64,000 nucleotides of DNA, taken from contig NZ_LQPW01000005.1 in assembly GCF_002116635.1 (NCBI RefSeq), positions 62,001-126,000 on the forward strand. The letters are read 5' to 3'. This DNA is from Mycobacterium szulgai. GTDB taxonomy: Bacteria > Actinomycetota > Actinomycetes > Mycobacteriales > Mycobacteriaceae. Below are positions 34,205 to 43,645 of the stretch, piece after piece; within the stretch, counting starts at the first letter, position 1; the number at the start of each line of letters is the position of its first letter. Under the pieces are notes generated by a model. The model was not told the DNA's origin, searched no databases, and saw only the letters and a program-made list of their open reading frames with translations. The translations under genes were made by a program, and so were the position numbers.

Positions 34205-34260
34205 GCAGTGAGGAAGTTACAATCTCCAAAACGAGGCCCGTGAGGAGGTCGAGCGCAGCG

Positions 34261-34980
34261 ATGGCACGGCGTTCTCCGGTACATTGCAACCATGTTCTCT
34301 CCTCGCGGCAATCACCTGAGCCGCCCGTGACCAATCCGAGCGAAGAGCCGGCCTGGAAGCAGCGCGCCGTCGAACGGTCCATCAAGACCGCGAAATTGCG
34401 GGCCGCGCAGCGCGTTCAGCGCTTCTTGGACGCAGCGCAGGCCATCATCATCGAGAAAGGCAGCACGGACTTTACCGTCCAGGAGGTCGTGGACCGCTCC
34501 CGCCAGTCGCTGCGAAGCTTCTACCTGCAGTTCGACGGTAAACACGAGCTACTCTTGGCGTTGTTCGAGGACGCGCTGAGCCGCTCAGCCGACCAGATTC
34601 GGGCGGCTACCGAAAACCACGCCGATCCCCTGGGGCGGCTGAAGGTTGCCGTCGAACTGCTCTATGAGGCTTCCCGGCCCGACCCCACGGCCAAGCGGCC
34701 GCTCTTCACCGACTTTGCGCCACGACTGCTGGTCACCCATCCGGCCGAGGTCAAGACCGCACACGCGCCGCTGCTCGCGTTGCTCACCGAGCTCATGGAA
34801 GCCGCCAGCGACGCCGGCGAACTGCGCCCGGAGGTCAATCCCAAGCGGATTGCGGCGATGACCATGCAGACCGTCATGTTCATCGCACAATCCAGCGGCG
34901 GCGCCGATGACGCAACCACCCATCCCATCACCGCCGACGAGGTGTGGGACTTCTGCTCACGCGGATTCGCCAACACCTGA
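34261..34980 (+). CDS. TetR family regulator, candidate master repressor of the catabolic block
   Basis: A 239-residue protein. ATG 34261 is preceded by GAGGAGG; GTG 34327 is a shorter alternative. The DNA-binding domain is AAQAIIIEKGSTDFTVQEVV then DRSRQSLRSFYLQFDGKHEL, with the TetR-typical recognition helix and following F-Y-x-x-F. The rest is a helical ligand-binding domain (LLVTHPAEVKTAHAPLLALL). It lies next to a perfect GAGAAT-N3-ATTCTC site and near another at 35044 before the P450 gene. Repression of the fadE, P450 and oxygenase units with relief by a pathway CoA ester is inferred. Confidence 0.9.
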   Translation: MARRSPVHCNHVLSSRQSPEPPVTNPSEEPAWKQRAVERSIKTAKLRAAQRVQRFLDAAQAIIIEKGSTDFTVQEVVDRSRQSLRSFYLQFDGKHELLLALFEDALSRSADQIRAATENHADPLGRLKVAVELLYEASRPDPTAKRPLFTDFAPRLLVTHPAEVKTAHAPLLALLTELMEAASDAGELRPEVNPKRIAAMTMQTVMFIAQSSGGADDATTHPITADEVWDFCSRGFANT

Positions 34981-35043
34981 GCCGGAGCGCCCGGTAGTCC
35001 TCACCTCACCTATTGAGCGAATATCGCACGCGGTCGCCGGTAT

Positions 35044-35058
35044 GAGAACGCTATTCTC
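35044..35058. promoter_or_regulatory. Operator dyad GAGAAC-GCT-ATTCTC
   Basis: One mismatch from the perfect palindrome and extended by T/A on both sides (35043-35059). It is about 106 bp upstream of the P450 start at 35165. It supports co-regulation of the P450 and the two SDR genes with the fadE block. Confidence 0.7.
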
Positions 35059-35164
35059 AGATAATAAGAACTGCAAATAGCCAAAACGGATTTTGCGTTG
35101 ACACTCGTTGGTGGGTGATGACAGAGTTCAGTTGCGGCACGGTTCCGGCGAGAGGCGATAACCC

Positions 35165-36367
35165 GTGACAGTCAGCGCAGCCAGCGACGTCTACTTCGAC
35201 CCCTACGACGTCACGCTCAACGCCGACCCGTACCCGATGTTCCGGCGGCTGCGCGAAGAGGCGCCGCTGTACTACAACGAACAGCACGATTTCTACGCTC
35301 TGAGCCGATACGGCGATGTCGACGCCGGGATCGTCGACTACCAGACGTTCAGTTCGGCCAGGGGCGCGATCCTGGAGATCATCCGGGCGAACATCGAGAT
35401 GCCGCCGGGCGTGCTCATTTTCGAGGACCCGCCGATCCACGACATCCACCGTAAGCTGTTGTCGCGCATGTTCACTCCGCGCAAGATCGGCCAACTCGAG
35501 CCGCAAATCCGTGAATTCTGTGCTCGCAGTCTGGATCCGCTGATCGGCGCCGATGGATTCGATTTCGTGACCGACCTCGGGGCACAGATGCCGATGCGGG
35601 TGATCGGCATGCTGCTCGGGGTTCCCGAGGAAGACCAGGAAGCCGCACGGGATTTCGCGAACGCGCAGATGCGCACCGAGGCCGGCAAGCCGATGAACAC
35701 CACACCCGAAAGCATGCTGAACGGCGAATTCTTCGGCCAGTACATCGACTGGCGCGCCGAACACCCCTCCGACGACATCATGACCGAGCTGCTCAACGTC
35801 GAGTTCACCGACGAGACCGGAATTGTTCGCCGGCTCACCCGGGACGAACTTCTTACCTATGTCACCGTCGTCTCCGGGGCCGGCAACGAGACCACAACCC
35901 GCCTGATCGGCTGGGCCGGAAAGGTTTTGGCCGAGCACCCGGATCAGCGTCGAACCCTAGCGCAGGACCCGTCCTTGATTCCGCAGGCCGTCGAGGAACT
36001 GCTGCGGTTCGAGCCGCCGGCTCCGCACGTGGCGCGGTATGTCACCCGCGACGTCGAGTACTACGGCCAGCGGGTGCCGCAGGGCAGCATCATGATGATG
36101 CTCATCGGGGCCGCCAACCGCGATCACCGCCAATTCCCGCCGGACGGTGACGTTTTCGACATTCGGCGCGAGCCACGCCAGCACCTGACCTTCAGTGTCG
36201 GCACCCACTACTGTCTGGGCTCGGCGCTGGCCCGTCTCGAAGGCCGGATCGCGCTCGAGGAAATCCTGAAGCGCTTTCCGGAGTGGGACGTCGACCTCAC
36301 CCACGCCAAGCTCTCCCCGACGTCGACCGTGCGGGGCTGGGAGACCATGCCGGCCGTTCTGGGCTGA
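35165..36367 (+). CDS. Cytochrome P450
   Basis: A 400-residue P450 starting at GTG 35165. Motifs: EDPPIHDIHRKLLSRMFTPR, I-helix VVSGAGNETTTRLIG, ExxR in EELLRFEPPAPHVARYV, and the haem loop FSVGTHYCLGSALARLE with the Cys ligand. Unlike the three other P450s in the window it has no adjacent ferredoxin gene, so it must use a partner encoded elsewhere, for example at 7653. It is 20 bp before the mycofactocin-type SDR gene, suggesting that the SDR oxidises the alcohol it makes. Confidence 0.95.
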   Translation: MTVSAASDVYFDPYDVTLNADPYPMFRRLREEAPLYYNEQHDFYALSRYGDVDAGIVDYQTFSSARGAILEIIRANIEMPPGVLIFEDPPIHDIHRKLLSRMFTPRKIGQLEPQIREFCARSLDPLIGADGFDFVTDLGAQMPMRVIGMLLGVPEEDQEAARDFANAQMRTEAGKPMNTTPESMLNGEFFGQYIDWRAEHPSDDIMTELLNVEFTDETGIVRRLTRDELLTYVTVVSGAGNETTTRLIGWAGKVLAEHPDQRRTLAQDPSLIPQAVEELLRFEPPAPHVARYVTRDVEYYGQRVPQGSIMMMLIGAANRDHRQFPPDGDVFDIRREPRQHLTFSVGTHYCLGSALARLEGRIALEEILKRFPEWDVDLTHAKLSPTSTVRGWETMPAVLG

Positions 36368-36387
36368 GCCACGTTAAGAGGAGGAAC

Positions 36388-37227
36388 ATGACGGGTCGAG
36401 TGGAAGGCAAAGTCGCCTTCATTACCGGGGCGGCGCACGGCCAGGGCCGTAGCCACGCGGTGCGGTTGGCGCAGGAGGGCGCCGACATCATCGCCGTCGA
36501 TGTCTGCAAGCGCGTCGTGCAGAACAGTCCGATTCCCCCCGCGACACCGGAGGATCTGGCCGAGACCGCCGATCTGGTCAAGGGCCTCAACCGCCGTATC
36601 TTCACCGCCGAAGTCGACGTGCGTGATTACGACGCGCTGAAGTCCGCGGTCGATGCCGGCGTCGAACAGTTGGGCCGGTTGGACATCATCGTCGCCAACG
36701 CCGGCATCGGCAACGGCGGCGACACCCTGGACAAGTGCACCGAACACGACTGGCAGGAAATGATCGACGTGAACCTGTCCGGCGTATGGAAAACAGTGAA
36801 AGCTGGTGTGCCCCATATGATCGCGGCTAAGAACGGCGGTTCGATCATCTTGACCAGTTCGGTGGGCGGGCTCAAGGCCTACCCGCATTGCGGCAACTAT
36901 GTCGCGGCCAAGCATGGCGTGGTGGGGATCATGCGCTCGTTCGCAGTCGAATTGGGGCAGCACATGATTCGGGTCAACTCGGTGCATCCGACACACGTGA
37001 GCACCGGGATGATCATGAACGAGGGAACCTGGAAACTGTTCCGCCCGGATCTGGAGAATCCAGGCCCCGACGACATGGCCCCGATCTGTCAGATGTTCCA
37101 CACCCTGCCGGTTCCGTGGGTGGACGCCGAGGACATCAGCAACGCGGTGCTGTTCTTCGCCTCTGACGAATCGCGATATGTCACCGGTGTCACCCTGCCC
37201 GTCGACGCGGGGAGCTGCCTTAAGTAG
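36388..37227 (+). CDS. Mycofactocin-coupled SDR family oxidoreductase
   Basis: A 279-residue SDR starting at ATG 36388 after AGGAGG. It has the nucleotide site of the mycofactocin-associated subgroup, AFITGAAHGQGRSHAVRLAQ then EGADIIAVDVC, with an insert after the second strand. Catalytic residues are Ser in ILTSSVGGL and Tyr/Lys in NYVAAKHGV. Members hold NAD(H) non-exchangeably and pass electrons to the peptide cofactor mycofactocin. The mft genes are not in this window. It probably oxidises an alcohol generated by the preceding P450. Confidence 0.92.
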   Translation: MTGRVEGKVAFITGAAHGQGRSHAVRLAQEGADIIAVDVCKRVVQNSPIPPATPEDLAETADLVKGLNRRIFTAEVDVRDYDALKSAVDAGVEQLGRLDIIVANAGIGNGGDTLDKCTEHDWQEMIDVNLSGVWKTVKAGVPHMIAAKNGGSIILTSSVGGLKAYPHCGNYVAAKHGVVGIMRSFAVELGQHMIRVNSVHPTHVSTGMIMNEGTWKLFRPDLENPGPDDMAPICQMFHTLPVPWVDAEDISNAVLFFASDESRYVTGVTLPVDAGSCLK

Positions 37228-37238
37228 CGTTGCGTCTT

Positions 37239-38075
37239 ATGGACGCATTTGACGGACGCGGGGCGGTCATCACCGGCGGCGCGAGTGGTATCGGCTTTGC
37301 TACCGCACTCGAATTCGCCCGCCGCGGCGCCAAACTCGTGCTCGCCGATGTCGATAAACCCAATTTGGAACAGGCCGTGACGCGGCTGCGCAACGACGGG
37401 TTCGAAGCGCACGGCATCATGTGCGACGTTCGGCATCTCGACGAGGTCGTTCACTTGGCCGACGAAGCCTTCCGGCTGCTCGGCCAGGTCGACGTGGTAT
37501 TCAGCAACGCCGGCATCGTGGTGGCGGGTCCCATCGCGGAGATGACCAACGACGACTGGCGCTGGGTGATCGATATCGACTTGTGGGGCAACATCCATGC
37601 CGTCGAAGCGTTCCTGCCCCGGCTGCTCGAACAGGGCACCGGCGGCCACATCGCATTCACCGCGTCGTTTGCCGGGCTGGTCCCCAACGCCGGACTCGGC
37701 GCTTACGGCGTTGCCAAGTACGGCGTCGTCGGTCTGGCCGAGACGCTCGCCCGGGAGGTCAAGGACAACGGCATCGGCGTTTCAGTGCTCTGCCCGATGG
37801 TCGTCGAAACCAAGCTGGTGTCCAACTCGGAACGAATCCGCGGAGCCGACTACGGCCTGGCGTCCACCCCAGACGTGACCGGGACGGTCGGTTCCCTGCC
37901 GGCACAGGACGACAGCCTCAGGGTCGACGACATCGCCCGGTTGACGGCGGACGCCATCCTGGCCAACCGCCTTTACGTCCTTCCGCACGAAGCCGCGCGC
38001 GCGTCGGTCCGGCGCAGGTTCGAACGCATCGACCGTGCCTTCGACGAGCAGGCCGCCGAAGGCTGGAGCCATTGA
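37239..38075 (+). CDS. Short-chain dehydrogenase/reductase
   Basis: A 278-residue SDR; ATG 37239, 11 bp after the previous stop, is preferred over TTG 37230. It has VITGGASGIGFATALEFARR, FSNAGIVVAGPI (an unusual FSNAG rather than VNNAG), Ser in AFTASFAGLV, and AYGVAKYGV for Tyr/Lys. The C-terminal part (LYVLPHEAARASVRRRFERI) resembles broad SDRs of the SadH-like type. It completes the P450-SDR-SDR unit and is followed by a 285-bp gap before narG. Confidence 0.92.
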   Translation: MDAFDGRGAVITGGASGIGFATALEFARRGAKLVLADVDKPNLEQAVTRLRNDGFEAHGIMCDVRHLDEVVHLADEAFRLLGQVDVVFSNAGIVVAGPIAEMTNDDWRWVIDIDLWGNIHAVEAFLPRLLEQGTGGHIAFTASFAGLVPNAGLGAYGVAKYGVVGLAETLAREVKDNGIGVSVLCPMVVETKLVSNSERIRGADYGLASTPDVTGTVGSLPAQDDSLRVDDIARLTADAILANRLYVLPHEAARASVRRRFERIDRAFDEQAAEGWSH

Positions 38076-38360
38076 TAACGCGTGTTAACGAGAAGAAAAA
38101 AGCTCAATTCGGCGATGTGACACTGGGCGTCGACTGTTGCGGACTGTTGCCGTTTCAATCCGCCGGCCAAAGCGTCCAGCAGCGCTTTTCGCGGTTGCAC
38201 GGCAACGTGATGTGAGGGGCGCACAAGCCGCAATGTGACCCGGGTGTTAAAGCAATCGCACTATCGCCACGGGCCGTCGGTGAGTATTTTTGCCGGCCCA
38301 AAAACCTGCCCTACCCTCGATGAATCACAGCACGACGCTGTTGTTCGCGGAGGAGGCATC

Positions 38361-41300
38361 GTGGTCGATCTGAACCAGAATCGGCAGACCGCCGCCGACG
38401 CCCTGCTCGGATTCGGCAAATATTTTCATCGCGGCGAAATCTCCGCGGACCACCGCGCGCTGCACAAGATCGGGGGCAGATCGGCCGACGATTTTTACCG
38501 GGATCGCTGGGCACACGACAAGGTTGTCCGCTCCACTCACGGCGTCAACTGCACCGGCTCGTGCTCGTGGAAGATCTACGTCAAGGATGGCGTCATCACC
38601 TGGGAGTCCCAGCAGACCGACTACCCATCGGTCGGCGCCGACAAGCCGGAATACGAACCGCGCGGCTGCCCTCGCGGTGCCTCGTTCTCCTGGTACACGT
38701 ATTCGCCTGCGCGGGTGCGCTATCCGTACGTGCGCGGCATTCTGCTGGAGTACTATCGCGAGGCCAAAGCCCGGCTCAACGATCCGGTGCTGGCCTGGGC
38801 CGACATCGTCGACGACCCGGTGAAGTCCCGCCGCTACAAGGCCGCGCGCGGCAAGGGCGGCTTTGTTCGCGCCGAGTGGTGGGAGGCCGCCGAGATCGCG
38901 GCAGCCGCGCACGTGCACACCATCAAACGGTACGGCCCGGATCGGGTGGCGGGTTTCTCGCCGATCCCGGCCATGTCGATGGTCAGTCATGCCGTTGGGG
39001 CCCGGTTCATTTCGTTGCTGGGCGGGTCGATGCTGTCGTTCTACGACTGGTACGCCGACCTGCCGGTGGCATCGCCCCAGGTCTTCGGTGACCAGACCGA
39101 CGTCCCGGAATCGGCCGACTGGTTCGATGCCGGCTATCTGATCATGTGGGGCTCCAACGTCCCGGTCACCCGCACACCCGATGCGCACTACATGACCGAG
39201 GCCCGCTACCGCGGCCAGAAGGTCGTCGTGGTCTCACCTGACTATGCCGACAATACGAAGTTCGCCGACGAGTGGCTGCCCGCCCGGCCGGGTACCGACG
39301 CCGCGCTGGCGATGTCGATGGGCCACGTGATCCTCAAGGAATTCTTCGTCGAACGCACGACTCCCTACTTCACCGACTATGTGAAGAAGTACACCGACCT
39401 GCCGTTCCTGGTGACGCTGACCGAGCGCGACGGGCAATGCCTGCCCGGAAAGTTCCTCACCGCAACCGATCTCGGCGACAGCGGCGAAGGCGCGGCATCC
39501 AAGACGGTGCTGCTCGACGCTCACGGCAATCCGGTGGTACCGAACGGCTCACTGGGACACCGGTTCACCGCATCCGGCGAGGGCAACTGGAACCTCGACC
39601 TGCACGGTGTGGACCCGTTGCTGACCCTGCACGGCCCCGACAGCGATGTGACGGCGGTGCAACTGCCCCGGTTCGACGGTGACCGCCCGGGCGTCCTGGC
39701 TCGCGGCGTGCCGACGAGAATCATTGCGGGCCAACGAGTCACGACGGTCTTCGATCTGCTGCTCGCCCAGTACGGCGTGCACCGCGACGGCCTGTCCGGC
39801 GAGTGGCCGGCCGGCTATGACGACGCTGGCCAGCCGTACACCCCGGCCTGGCAGGAACACATCACCGGGGTCCCCGCCCAGGCTGCCGAACGGATCGCGC
39901 GGGAATTCGCCGACAACGCGCAGCGCTCCCGGGGCCGGTCGATGATCCTGATGGGCGCGGGCACCAACCACTGGTTTCACTCCGACCAGATATATCGCTC
40001 ATTTCTCACGCTGGTGATGCTGACCGGTTGTCAGGGTGTAAACGGCGGCGGCTGGGCACATTACGTCGGCCAGGAGAAGTGCCGACCGGTAACTGGATGG
40101 TCGACGCTGGCTTTCGGGTTGGATTGGCAGCGGCCCCCGCGGCAGATGCAGGGCACGGTGTTCTGGTACCTGTCGACCGACCAGTGGCGCTATGACCCGT
40201 TCACATCGGAGGTGATGGCCTCCCCGCTGGCCGAGGGCCGGTTCGCCGGTCGCACCGCGGCCGACAACATCGCGCTGGCCAGCCGGCTGGGCTGGATGCC
40301 GAGCTATCCGACGTTCAACCGCAACCCGCTGGATCTCGCCGACGAGGCCGATCGGCTGGGCAAGGATGCACCGGCACACGTCGTGGATGGGCTGAAATCC
40401 GGCCACCTTTCGTTCGCGTGCGAGGATCCGGACGCCCCGGAGAACTTCCCGCGCTGCCTTACGGTCTGGCGCTCCAACCTGCTGGGGTCGTCGGCGAAGG
40501 GCAACGAGTACTTCCTCAAACATCTGCTGGGCACCGATTCCAACGTCGCGGCCCGCGATGTGGACGCGGTGCGTCCGCAAGAGGTGCGCTGGCGTGACGA
40601 GGCACCGGCAGGCAAGCTGGATCTATTGCTATCGCTGGATTTCCGCAACACCAGCACCACACTGTTTTCCGACATCGCCCTTCCCGCCGCCACTTGGTAT
40701 GAGAAGCACGATCTGTCCAGCACCGACATGCACCCGTTCGTACACGCTTTCTCGCCGGCCATCTCGCCGCCTTGGGAAACCAAGACCGACTTCGAGGCAT
40801 TCCACCGGATCGCCCGCGGCTTTTCCTGGCTGGCCGAAAAACACCTGGGCAAGCGCAAAGACATCGTTGCCGTGCCATTGCAACACGACAGCGCCGACGC
40901 CACCGCGCAACCGGGCGGACGAGTGCTGGACTGGAAAGCCGGCGAATGCGACCCGATTCCGGGCAGGACCATGCCGCGACTGGTGGTGGTCGAACGCGAC
41001 TACCCGGCGATCGCCGAGAAAATGGCGGCACTGGGACCGATGGTCGAAACGGTTGGCCTCACCGTCAAGGGAGTCACCACGCATCCCGAGGCGGAGGTCG
41101 AGTATCTGCGCGGCGTCAACGGGACGGCACTGTCCGGCGTGGCCGCGGGACGACCCCTGCTGACCAAGGACATTCACGCCGCCGAGGCGATCCTGGCGTT
41201 GTCCGGAACGACGAACGGTCGCCTGGCCGTCGAGGGTTTCGAGGCGCTGCAGCGTCGCACCGGCATTGAGCTGGCCGACCTCGCGAAGGAGAACGAAGGG

Positions 41301-42035
41301 CGGCGAATCAGCTTTGCCGATACGCAGTCTCGCCCGGTTCCGGTAAACACCTCACCGGAGTGGTCCGGTTCGGAGACCGGAGGCCGGCGTTATTCACCGT
41401 TCACGATCAACACCGAACGGCTCAAGCCCTGGCACACACTGACCGGCCGTCAGCACTTCTACCTCGATCACGACTGGATGAGCGAACTCGGCGAGCAGTT
41501 GCCGATATTCCGGCCGCCGCTGGACATGACGGCGCTGTTCAACGAGCCCGCGGTTGGCGATACCAGCGGCGGCGACCACTCCATTACGGTGCGCTACTTG
41601 ACACCGCATTCCAAATGGTCGATCCACTCCGCATACCAGGACAACTTGTACATGCTCACACTTTCCCGTGGCGGGCAGGCGATTTGGATGTCCGACGTCG
41701 ACGCGGCGAAAATCGGCGTCAAGGACAACGACTGGATCGAATGCACCAACCGCAACGGTGTGGTCAATGCGCGGGCGATCGTCAGCCACCGGATGCCCGA
41801 AGGCCTGGTGTTCATGTACCACGCCCAGGACAAGGCGGTGGACGTGCCTCGTACCGAGAAGACCGGCAAGCGCGGCGGTATCCACAACGCGTTGACCCGG
41901 ATCATGATCAAGCCGTCCCACTTGATCGGTGGCTACGCCCAGCAGTCCTTCGCTCTGAACTACCACGGCCCCACCGGAAACCAGCGTGACGAGGTCACCA
42001 CGATCAGGCGACGCTCGCAGGAAGTGGAGTACTGA
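38361..42035 (+). CDS. narG: Respiratory nitrate reductase alpha subunit NarG
   Basis: A 1,224-residue molybdopterin enzyme. GTG 38361 is preceded by GGAGGAGG at 38349-38356; upstream codons in frame lack family resemblance. The FS0 cluster motif H-x3-C-x3-C is in STHGVNCTGSCSWKIYVKD, with the fourth Cys in EPRGCPRGASFSWYTYSP. Moco-site segments SFYDWYADLPVASPQVFGDQ and VMWGSN-type LIMWGSNVPVTRTPDAHYM follow. The C-terminus ends QRDEVTTIRRRSQEVEY. It reduces nitrate to nitrite on the cytoplasmic side of the membrane in a complex with NarH and NarI. It is the first gene of narGHJI. Confidence 0.98.
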   Translation: MVDLNQNRQTAADALLGFGKYFHRGEISADHRALHKIGGRSADDFYRDRWAHDKVVRSTHGVNCTGSCSWKIYVKDGVITWESQQTDYPSVGADKPEYEPRGCPRGASFSWYTYSPARVRYPYVRGILLEYYREAKARLNDPVLAWADIVDDPVKSRRYKAARGKGGFVRAEWWEAAEIAAAAHVHTIKRYGPDRVAGFSPIPAMSMVSHAVGARFISLLGGSMLSFYDWYADLPVASPQVFGDQTDVPESADWFDAGYLIMWGSNVPVTRTPDAHYMTEARYRGQKVVVVSPDYADNTKFADEWLPARPGTDAALAMSMGHVILKEFFVERTTPYFTDYVKKYTDLPFLVTLTERDGQCLPGKFLTATDLGDSGEGAASKTVLLDAHGNPVVPNGSLGHRFTASGEGNWNLDLHGVDPLLTLHGPDSDVTAVQLPRFDGDRPGVLARGVPTRIIAGQRVTTVFDLLLAQYGVHRDGLSGEWPAGYDDAGQPYTPAWQEHITGVPAQAAERIAREFADNAQRSRGRSMILMGAGTNHWFHSDQIYRSFLTLVMLTGCQGVNGGGWAHYVGQEKCRPVTGWSTLAFGLDWQRPPRQMQGTVFWYLSTDQWRYDPFTSEVMASPLAEGRFAGRTAADNIALASRLGWMPSYPTFNRNPLDLADEADRLGKDAPAHVVDGLKSGHLSFACEDPDAPENFPRCLTVWRSNLLGSSAKGNEYFLKHLLGTDSNVAARDVDAVRPQEVRWRDEAPAGKLDLLLSLDFRNTSTTLFSDIALPAATWYEKHDLSSTDMHPFVHAFSPAISPPWETKTDFEAFHRIARGFSWLAEKHLGKRKDIVAVPLQHDSADATAQPGGRVLDWKAGECDPIPGRTMPRLVVVERDYPAIAEKMAALGPMVETVGLTVKGVTTHPEAEVEYLRGVNGTALSGVAAGRPLLTKDIHAAEAILALSGTTNGRLAVEGFEALQRRTGIELADLAKENEGRRISFADTQSRPVPVNTSPEWSGSETGGRRYSPFTINTERLKPWHTLTGRQHFYLDHDWMSELGEQLPIFRPPLDMTALFNEPAVGDTSGGDHSITVRYLTPHSKWSIHSAYQDNLYMLTLSRGGQAIWMSDVDAAKIGVKDNDWIECTNRNGVVNARAIVSHRMPEGLVFMYHAQDKAVDVPRTEKTGKRGGIHNALTRIMIKPSHLIGGYAQQSFALNYHGPTGNQRDEVTTIRRRSQEVEY

Positions 42036-42037
42036 CG

Positions 42038-43645
42038 ATGAGAGTCATGGCTCAACTCGCGATGGTGATGAACCTCGACAAGTGCATCGGCTGCCACACC
42101 TGCAGCGTGACCTGTAAACAGGCCTGGACCAACCGCGGCGGCATGGAGTACGCCTGGTTCAACAACGTGGAAACCCGTCCCGGACAGGGATATCCACGCG
42201 GCTACCAGAATCAGGAGAAGTGGAAGGGCGGCTGGACGCTCAACAAGCGCGGCAAGCTGACGCTGAAATCCGGGTCGAAGTTGCGCCGGCTGTTGAACAT
42301 CTTCGCCAATCCGGACCTGCCGACGGTGTCGGACTACTACGACCCGTGGACCTACGACTACGAGAACCTGCTTGCCGCACCGGCGATGGACACCACACCG
42401 GTGGCCCGCCCCAAGTCGCTGATCACCGGACAGGACACGAAGGTGACCTGGGGCGCCAACTGGGATGACGACCTCGGCGGCGGCCCCGAGCAGGTGGGCC
42501 GGGATCCATTGCTGGCCAGGGTGTCTGACAAGGTGAAGCTCGAGTTCGAGCAGACGTTCATGTTCTATCTGCCACGGATCTGCGAGCACTGCCTCAATCC
42601 CGCCTGCGCCGCCTCGTGCCCGTCCGGCGCGATTTACAAGCGCAGCGAGGACGGCATCGTGCTCGTCGATCAGGACCGGTGTCGCGGCTGGCGGCAATGC
42701 GTGACCGGCTGCCCCTACAAGAAGATCTACTTCAATCACAAGACCGGCAAGGCCGAGAAGTGCACGTTCTGCTACCCGCGTGTGGAGGTGGGCATTCCGA
42801 CGGTGTGCTCGGAGACGTGCGTCGGGCGGCTGCGCTACATCGGGGTGCTGCTGTACGACGCCGATGCCGTTACAGCGGCGGCCTCGGTTCAAGACGAGCA
42901 GGACCTGTATCCCGCGCAGCTGGGCGTCTTTCTCAACCCCCACGACCCACGAGTGGTCGCCGAGGCTGAGCGCGCCGGGATCTCCACCGAATGGATTGAG
43001 GCAGCACAGAATTCGCCGGTGTACCGGCTCATCGTCGACTATCAGCTGGCGCTGCCGCTGCACCCTGAGTACCGCACTATGCCCATGGTCTGGTACATCC
43101 CGCCGTTGTCACCCGTTGTCGATGTGCTGGCCAAGACGGGCCACGACGGCGAGAACAAGAACAACTTGTTCGGCGCCATCGACGCGCTGCGGGTGCCGAT
43201 CGAATATCTGGCAGAGCTGTTCACCGCGGGCGACGTGCGACCGGTACGCCTTGCGCTGCAACGGCTTGCGGCTATGCGGTCGTACATGCGGGCGGCCAAC
43301 CTGGGCGAGGAATTCGACGACACTATCCCGGCGTCGGTGCGGCTGCGTGGCGAAGAGATCGAATCGATGTACCGGCTGCTGGCGATCGCTAAGTACGCCG
43401 ACCGGTATGTGATCCCCAACGGCGCGGGTTCGGACGCGCACCGACTCGACGCGCTGGCCACCGGATGCAGCCTGGACGCCGATGGCGGGCCCGGGATGAC
43501 GGCCTTCGATGCCATGGCAGATAGGTTCCATCTCACCAATGGCAACGGCGACGGCGGCCATTCCGGCACGGGCGGCCATGCCGGCGGCCGCAATTTGCTC
43601 AATTGGGACGGCAAGAGCACCGACGGGCTGGTGCCTACCAAATGA
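42038..43645 (+). CDS. narH: Respiratory nitrate reductase beta subunit NarH
   Basis: A 535-residue iron-sulfur protein 2 bp after narG. Four cluster motifs are visible: DKCIGCHTCSVTCKQAW, CEHCLNPACAASCPSGAIYK, DRCRGWRQCVTGCPYKKIYF (Trp in place of the second Cys, as usual for the 3Fe-4S centre) and CTFCYPRVE with CSETCVGRLRYIG. It wires NarI haem to NarG. The C-terminal tail after residue 500 is Gly- and His-rich (GNGDGGHSGTGGHAGG), which is more than usual. The stop overlaps narJ by 4 bp. Confidence 0.98.
   Translation: MRVMAQLAMVMNLDKCIGCHTCSVTCKQAWTNRGGMEYAWFNNVETRPGQGYPRGYQNQEKWKGGWTLNKRGKLTLKSGSKLRRLLNIFANPDLPTVSDYYDPWTYDYENLLAAPAMDTTPVARPKSLITGQDTKVTWGANWDDDLGGGPEQVGRDPLLARVSDKVKLEFEQTFMFYLPRICEHCLNPACAASCPSGAIYKRSEDGIVLVDQDRCRGWRQCVTGCPYKKIYFNHKTGKAEKCTFCYPRVEVGIPTVCSETCVGRLRYIGVLLYDADAVTAAASVQDEQDLYPAQLGVFLNPHDPRVVAEAERAGISTEWIEAAQNSPVYRLIVDYQLALPLHPEYRTMPMVWYIPPLSPVVDVLAKTGHDGENKNNLFGAIDALRVPIEYLAELFTAGDVRPVRLALQRLAAMRSYMRAANLGEEFDDTIPASVRLRGEEIESMYRLLAIAKYADRYVIPNGAGSDAHRLDALATGCSLDADGGPGMTAFDAMADRFHLTNGNGDGGHSGTGGHAGGRNLLNWDGKSTDGLVPTK

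Noticed and set aside
38076..38360. TGTGA half-sites and a GGGCCG/CGGCCC stem before narG considered as CRP or DosR sites
   Set aside because: No full TGTGA-N6-TCACA or DosR box could be found; the half-sites are not convincing.
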